From NCBI GenBank assembly GCA_002841655.1, contig PHAH01000041.1, positions 1 to 7,387 on the forward strand: 7,387 bases of DNA, written 5' to 3'. The position numbers and the translations under genes were made by a program. Every line of letters begins with the position of its first letter. Position 1 is the stretch's first letter. Under the pieces are notes generated by a model that was not told the DNA's origin, searched no databases, and saw only the letters and a list, made by a program, of their open reading frames with translations. This DNA comes from Candidatus Falkowbacteria bacterium HGW-Falkowbacteria-2 (lineage in GTDB: Bacteria > Patescibacteriota > Patescibacteriia > Patescibacteriales > UBA12465). Positions 4,767 through 7,387 of the stretch are shown in pieces.

Positions 4767-5819
4767 TTACTTGGAAACTATAATGACATCTTTTTCAATT
4801 CTTTCGATTAGTTTGTGATACCCGGTTGGGTATACCCTGATAGCGTCGTAGATCACTTCAAGTGGATATTCATATGATTTACCTAAACGGGTGCCCGGAT
4901 CATTTGTGATAAACACTTTTCTATCAGCATCGTAGCCGATAATTACCAGCATGTGATTTGGGGGTCCTGGAGGGGTAAAATTGGGGTTATGGAGAGTTTG
5001 TCCGTTCATCGGCGCAACAATGACATTGCCTTTTTGTAATTCATCGATAAGCTGTTGCAGGGTAATATCTTCCTTGACGACCGCCTTATTGTAGTTGAAA
5101 TAATCCTTCATTATCCAATTGAGTGTATCAGTTACCGAGATGTCACGATACTCACCATATTTTTCTTCGATATAATCAGAAGCGCCTAGAATCTCGCGCA
5201 AGGCTTCGTCGGTAGTTAGTGACTCACCTCTTGCCCATTTAACCGCCATCAGAACTGAGGCCTCTTCACAGCCGTCCTGTTGCCGTTGGTCTGCCCAATT
5301 ACCCAGGGGAGCCTGAGAAGTGAAGGGGACGACTTGTAGGATGGATCTAGCGACGGTTGGTGGTGCTGGCGGAGAGATGTGGTTAATAGATCCAACAGGA
5401 ATATTCACTAAACCTGAATTGGCAATGCCTTGCCCGAGTTCGCGCATAATGCGAAAGGCGTCAGCTGGTCTTCCGAGGTAGTATTTCTTCCGATCCTTTG
5501 GATAGATGTAATAAGCTTCACCATTGCGTTCGACATCAAGCAATATCATTCCACTTAATCTCTCCGGAAAAACATCAGTGTTTGCAATTAAGTCATGTTT
5601 GGCTCCGAGCGATAAGCTCCGCATTACAGCGAAGGCATCATTTGGTCTTCCGAGGTAATATCTGTTTGCGTTTTCCGGATATACATACCAAGCCTCTCCG
5701 TTATCCTCTACTTGCAGTAGTATAAATCCATTTCTTTCTCCAGCGTAGTGAGCAGCAAAGACAACAACCGGCAGGAGAATAGCACTTAAGATTGTGAGAC
5801 GTAATATTTTGTAATTCAT
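4767..5819 (-). CDS. Secreted C39-like (papain-fold) cysteine peptidase with two N-terminal YYLGRP repeats
   Basis: A 350-aa exported protein. Residues 1-23 form a signal peptide (K4, R7, hydrophobic 8-22, likely cleavage around FAA). Residues 31-72 and 90-131 are two copies of a 42-residue module (26 identities), each with NGEA-[WY]-Y, Y-P and YYLGRP-x-DAF. After a Pro-rich linker (about 150-154) comes a C39_2-like domain (about 160-335) with the papain-fold set: Q169 in PFTSQAP, nucleophile C184 in DGCEEAS, H289 in NHMLVIIGYD, and N306/D307 in TNDPGT. It probably cleaves or crosslinks peptide or cell-wall substrates outside the membrane; the target is unknown. The family resembles one common in Parcubacteria-type genomes. 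ATG 5819 (MNYKIL) coincides with the predicted transcription start; ATG 5825 (MSMNYKIL) is the alternative. An open frame continues upstream to 6023 but crosses the promoter and the divergent gene, so it is not used. Confidence 0.85.
   Translation of the reverse strand: MNYKILRLTILSAILLPVVVFAAHYAGERNGFILLQVEDNGEAWYVYPENANRYYLGRPNDAFAVMRSLSLGAKHDLIANTDVFPERLSGMILLDVERNGEAYYIYPKDRKKYYLGRPADAFRIMRELGQGIANSGLVNIPVGSINHISPPAPPTVARSILQVVPFTSQAPLGNWADQRQQDGCEEASVLMAVKWARGESLTTDEALREILGASDYIEEKYGEYRDISVTDTLNWIMKDYFNYNKAVVKEDITLQQLIDELQKGNVIVAPMNGQTLHNPNFTPPGPPNHMLVIIGYDADRKVFITNDPGTRLGKSYEYPLEVIYDAIRVYPTGYHKLIERIEKDVIIVSK
5427..5552 (-). repeat. YYLGRP module, copy 2 of the peptidase
   Basis: Encodes residues 90-131, with NGEAYYIYPKDRKKYYLGRP and DAFRIM. 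26 of 42 positions are identical to copy 1, with no gaps (offset 59 residues). Confidence 0.85.
5604..5729 (-). repeat. YYLGRP module, copy 1 of the peptidase
   Basis: Encodes residues 31-72, with NGEAWYVYPENANRYYLGRP and DAFAVM. It directly follows the signal peptide. The pattern suggests a two-strand beta-hairpin followed by a short helix. Confidence 0.85.
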
Positions 5820-5825
5820 TGACAT

Positions 5826-5854
5826 ATTGTACACGATTTTTGCCCTCAAGTAAA
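5826..5854 (-). promoter_or_regulatory. Promoter of the C39-like peptidase, predicted leaderless
   Basis: On the minus strand: TTTACT (5854-5849), 17-bp spacer, TACAAT (5831-5826), 4/6 and 5/6 matches. Seven bases below the -10 box is position 5819, the A of ATG for MNYKIL, so the mRNA is predicted to begin at the start codon. No Shine-Dalgarno site could fit between this promoter and either candidate ATG. Confidence 0.55.
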
Positions 5855-5856
5855 GA

Positions 5857-5885
5857 TTGAATGAAATCAATTTTCCTGCTATAAT
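5857..5885 (+). promoter_or_regulatory. Promoter of the membrane-anchored four-cysteine protein
   Basis: TTGAAT (5857-5862), 17-bp spacer, perfect TATAAT (5880-5885) with the TG-C extension (5877-5879). The predicted start near 5892 gives a leader of about 49 bases before ATG 5941. Its -35 box is 2 bp from the -35 of the divergent peptidase promoter. Confidence 0.85.
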
Positions 5886-5907
5886 ATACGCACCTTTTTT
5901 CAAATAT

Positions 5908-5927
5908 TTCCGTGATAGGCCACGGAA
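5908..5927 (+). other. Hairpin in the 5' leader of the four-cysteine protein gene
   Basis: ttccgtg (5908-5914) and cacggaa (5921-5927) form a perfect 7-bp stem with loop ataggc. It ends 13 bases before ATG 5941 and is followed by an AT-only stretch, not a T run, so it is not a terminator. It may protect the mRNA 5' end or shape access to the start codon. Confidence 0.55.
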
Positions 5928-5940
5928 TTTAACTAAAAAT

Positions 5941-6936
5941 ATGGCCAATAATAATTTGTCTAATGATACAAGAAATATATTCATTGCTGTGGCGGTGGTC
6001 GTCGTCATTGGGTTAGTTGTCATCTGGTTTTATCGTCCATTTGAACCCATAAGCAATAATCAGCCTGGGAATCAAAATGATAATGGAAACGTAGTAGATA
6101 ATGAAGACAATGGTGAAGATGAGGCAGCGGAACGCGAAAGAGAGGAGCAGGCAGTCAGAGAAACGGTATTAACCTTGGGTGAGAGGTTAAAAAATGTCTC
6201 GCTGTTATCGCCAAATGTTAATAGCGAAATACGAGACAACTTCCGCGATTTAGTAACGACCGAATTACTATCAGAATGGCAGGCACGTCCTGAACTTGCT
6301 CCGGGGCGATTAGTCTCAACCCCAATTCCTGATCGGATTGAGATTCGTTCACTGCAACGACAAGCAGCTGATCGTTATCGTGTTGATGCTGATATTGTTG
6401 AGGTCGCTAGTGGCTCAACCGGCAGCGAAGGTGAGTCTCGACGTGGAATCGCCTTAACGTTAATTAAGATTGAAGACCGATGGGTAATTTCATCAGCCTC
6501 ACTAGCGCCTTATGATGCTTCTGATAACTGGCTGAGTGCTAATCAATCTGGTGTCAGGTTTAGATATCCCGCCTCTCTCGGCACGAAATACATTTCAACT
6601 CAAGTCTGGCCACCTCTAATGAAAATTGAGACTGACACTGATTTCGCGTGCGCTGTTAATGAAACTGATACAATTAGTGGCGAGCTGGTGCGGAATACGA
6701 CGATAAATGGTCGTGAGTATTGCATCCGTACACGCGGCGAAGGCGCCGCCGGAAGTACATATAATAGTTATGACTACGCCACACTAACAGGAGATCGCTT
6801 GATTACAGCTAGCTTCTCAATACGCTATCCTCAATGTTCAAACTACGGAGCTGAGGAAGCCACGGCTTGTTCTAGAGAAAGAGCTGATTTCGATTTAGAT
6901 TCTCTAGTTGATCGAGTAATTCGTACGGTCGAATGA
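5941..6936 (+). CDS. Membrane-anchored extracytoplasmic protein with NTF2-like and four-cysteine regions
   Basis: A 331-aa protein. A short cytoplasmic N-terminus (1-11) precedes one membrane helix (about 12-30), then a disordered N/Q/D/E-rich linker (about 36-70), so the bulk is outside the membrane. Residues about 70-190 (helix AVRETVLTLGERLKNVSLL, then FRDLVTTELLSEWQ and strands ending RWVISSASL) suggest an NTF2-like alpha/beta cone; this is a weak inference. Residues about 200-331 form a second domain with four cysteines, C237, C261, C299 and C310, spaced to make two disulfides, and a final 'FDLDSLVDRVIRTVE'. I recall similar C-termini in uncharacterised Parcubacteria proteins but know no function. 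ATG 5941 is used; TTG 5857 is the promoter's -35. No Shine-Dalgarno site is seen. No terminator follows, so the next gene, 54 bp on, may be co-transcribed. Confidence 0.8.
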   Translation: MANNNLSNDTRNIFIAVAVVVVIGLVVIWFYRPFEPISNNQPGNQNDNGNVVDNEDNGEDEAAEREREEQAVRETVLTLGERLKNVSLLSPNVNSEIRDNFRDLVTTELLSEWQARPELAPGRLVSTPIPDRIEIRSLQRQAADRYRVDADIVEVASGSTGSEGESRRGIALTLIKIEDRWVISSASLAPYDASDNWLSANQSGVRFRYPASLGTKYISTQVWPPLMKIETDTDFACAVNETDTISGELVRNTTINGREYCIRTRGEGAAGSTYNSYDYATLTGDRLITASFSIRYPQCSNYGAEEATACSRERADFDLDSLVDRVIRTVE

Positions 6937-6990
6937 AGCGTGAACAGTTCTTTAAAGCAATAATAACAATTAACTGAAAATAATTAATAT

Positions 6991-7387
6991 ATGGAAATAG
7001 TCTTTAAACGTCGGTTTAGTATAACCCTATCACTGTTAATACTTTTCTCTCTGGTCTACAGCAGCAACAAAGCACAAGCTGTTAGCGCCGAAACATTAAT
7101 TAAAAGCGATAACAACCCTGCAGTATATTATCTTGGTAGCGACTTAAAGAGATATGTTTTCCCAAACGAAACAGTCTTTTTTTCGTGGTATCAAAACTTT
7201 GAAGGGGTTGAGGTAATTAAGCAGTCAGAATTATCAAAGTATCCCTTAGGTGGGAATATCACTATCAGGCCAGGTACATATCTAGCAAAAATTACCACCG
7301 ACCCAGCTGTTTACGTGATTGAACCAGGCGGTGTCCTGAAAAAAATAAGAAATGAAGCACAAGCTCGAACTCTCTATGGTAATGATT
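6991..7387 (+). CDS. N-terminus of an exported beta-hairpin repeat protein (cut by window end)
   Basis: The first 132 residues of a protein running off the right edge. It starts with a signal peptide: basic KRR (6-8), hydrophobic core about 9-23 and a likely cleavage after AQA (28-30). The mature part begins VSAETLIK and contains 'AVYYLGSDLKRYVFPNE' (44-60) with FFSWYQ (63-68), 'PLGGNITIRPGTYLAKI' (85-101), and a second related unit 'DPAVYVIEPGGVLKK' (104-118). This module is one I associate with abundant uncharacterised surface proteins of CPR bacteria, where it often precedes other extracellular domains; that is memory, not a search. Four aromatic-rich strands per unit suggest stacked beta-hairpins. 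ATG 6991 is preceded only by AT-rich sequence with no Shine-Dalgarno site. The catalytic or binding part, if any, lies beyond the window. Confidence 0.8.
   Translation, partial: MEIVFKRRFSITLSLLILFSLVYSSNKAQAVSAETLIKSDNNPAVYYLGSDLKRYVFPNETVFFSWYQNFEGVEVIKQSELSKYPLGGNITIRPGTYLAKITTDPAVYVIEPGGVLKKIRNEAQARTLYGND
7114..7191 (+). repeat. YY-hairpin module, first copy in the terminal exported protein
   Basis: Encodes residues 42-67, from NPAVYYLGSDLKRY to FFSWY. It aligns with the peptidase module NGEAYYIYPKDRKKY...DAFRIM with one single-residue gap. Confidence 0.55.
7300..7380 (+). repeat. YY-hairpin module, second, divergent copy in the terminal exported protein
   Basis: Encodes residues 104-130, from DPAVYVIEPGGVLKKI to TLYG. 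It keeps the [DN]PAVY start and the Leu-Lys-Lys turn of the first copy but loses the second aromatic pair. Confidence 0.5.

Noticed and set aside
5857..5940. TTG 5857 as the start of the four-cysteine protein
   Set aside because: That TTG is the -35 box of a near-consensus promoter and lies upstream of the predicted transcription start.
5826..6023. N-terminal extension of the peptidase frame to 6023 on the minus strand
   Set aside because: It crosses two promoters and the start of the divergent gene, and would bury the clear signal peptide that begins at 5819.
6942..6950. Palindrome gaacagttc after the four-cysteine gene as a terminator
   Set aside because: It has a one-base centre and no T run, so it cannot form a terminator hairpin.
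6979..6984. AATAAT as a -10 that would make the terminal exported protein's mRNA leaderless
   Set aside because: No acceptable -35 is present at 16-18 bp, and the whole stretch is AT-rich. Read-through from the upstream gene is as likely.

Overview
The window is AT-rich DNA (by eye roughly 40% GC) with short intergenic gaps, compact intrinsic terminators and the standard stop code; TGA ends at least two genes. The gene content resembles a Candidate Phyla Radiation / Patescibacteria genome, most likely Parcubacteria-like. The clues are an exported C39-type peptidase carrying two 'YYLGRP' beta-hairpin repeats, an exported protein with the 'KRYVFPNE...FFSWY' module, a membrane-anchored protein with a four-cysteine C-terminal domain, and the scarcity of Shine-Dalgarno sites. 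This lineage call rests on remembered family resemblance, not on a search.

Layout. (1) 2-1389, plus strand: the C-terminal tail of a probable parallel beta-helix surface protein, overlapped by one base with a GT-B glycosyltransferase, closed by a strong terminator. (2) 1506-2507: a small SRPBCC/AHSA1-like protein, then 18 bp later a Host_attach/AtsE-like (eRF1-fold-related) protein. (3) 2615-3389: an overlapping gene pair, an unrecognised 98-aa protein and a MazG/HisE-like all-alpha NTP pyrophosphohydrolase that has duplicated internally and kept metal ligands in only one half; a terminator follows. (4) 3441-3913: a unit with a near-consensus promoter and terminator encoding two mini-proteins, a 49-aa lmo0937-type membrane protein and a 43-aa very basic protein. 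(5) 3928-4749: a monocistronic short-chain dehydrogenase/reductase with an extended -10 promoter; its terminator is shared with the convergent gene. (6) 4767-5825, minus strand: the secreted C39-like peptidase. (7) 5941-7387, plus strand: a membrane-anchored four-cysteine protein and the start of an exported repeat protein cut by the window end.

How it fits together. Both ends encode cell-envelope functions: surface beta-helix, glycosyltransferase, secreted peptidase and repeat proteins. The middle is small soluble housekeeping or nucleotide-related proteins. The most notable features are the pseudo-dimeric MazG-like protein, the two nearly identical translation-initiation regions of the overlapping gene pair, a divergent promoter pair whose -35 boxes are 2 bp apart with the peptidase mRNA predicted to be leaderless, and beta-hairpin modules of the same pattern in two neighbouring exported proteins. 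I see no RNA genes, CRISPR arrays, insertion sequences or integrases, and no gap above 300 bp lacks a gene.
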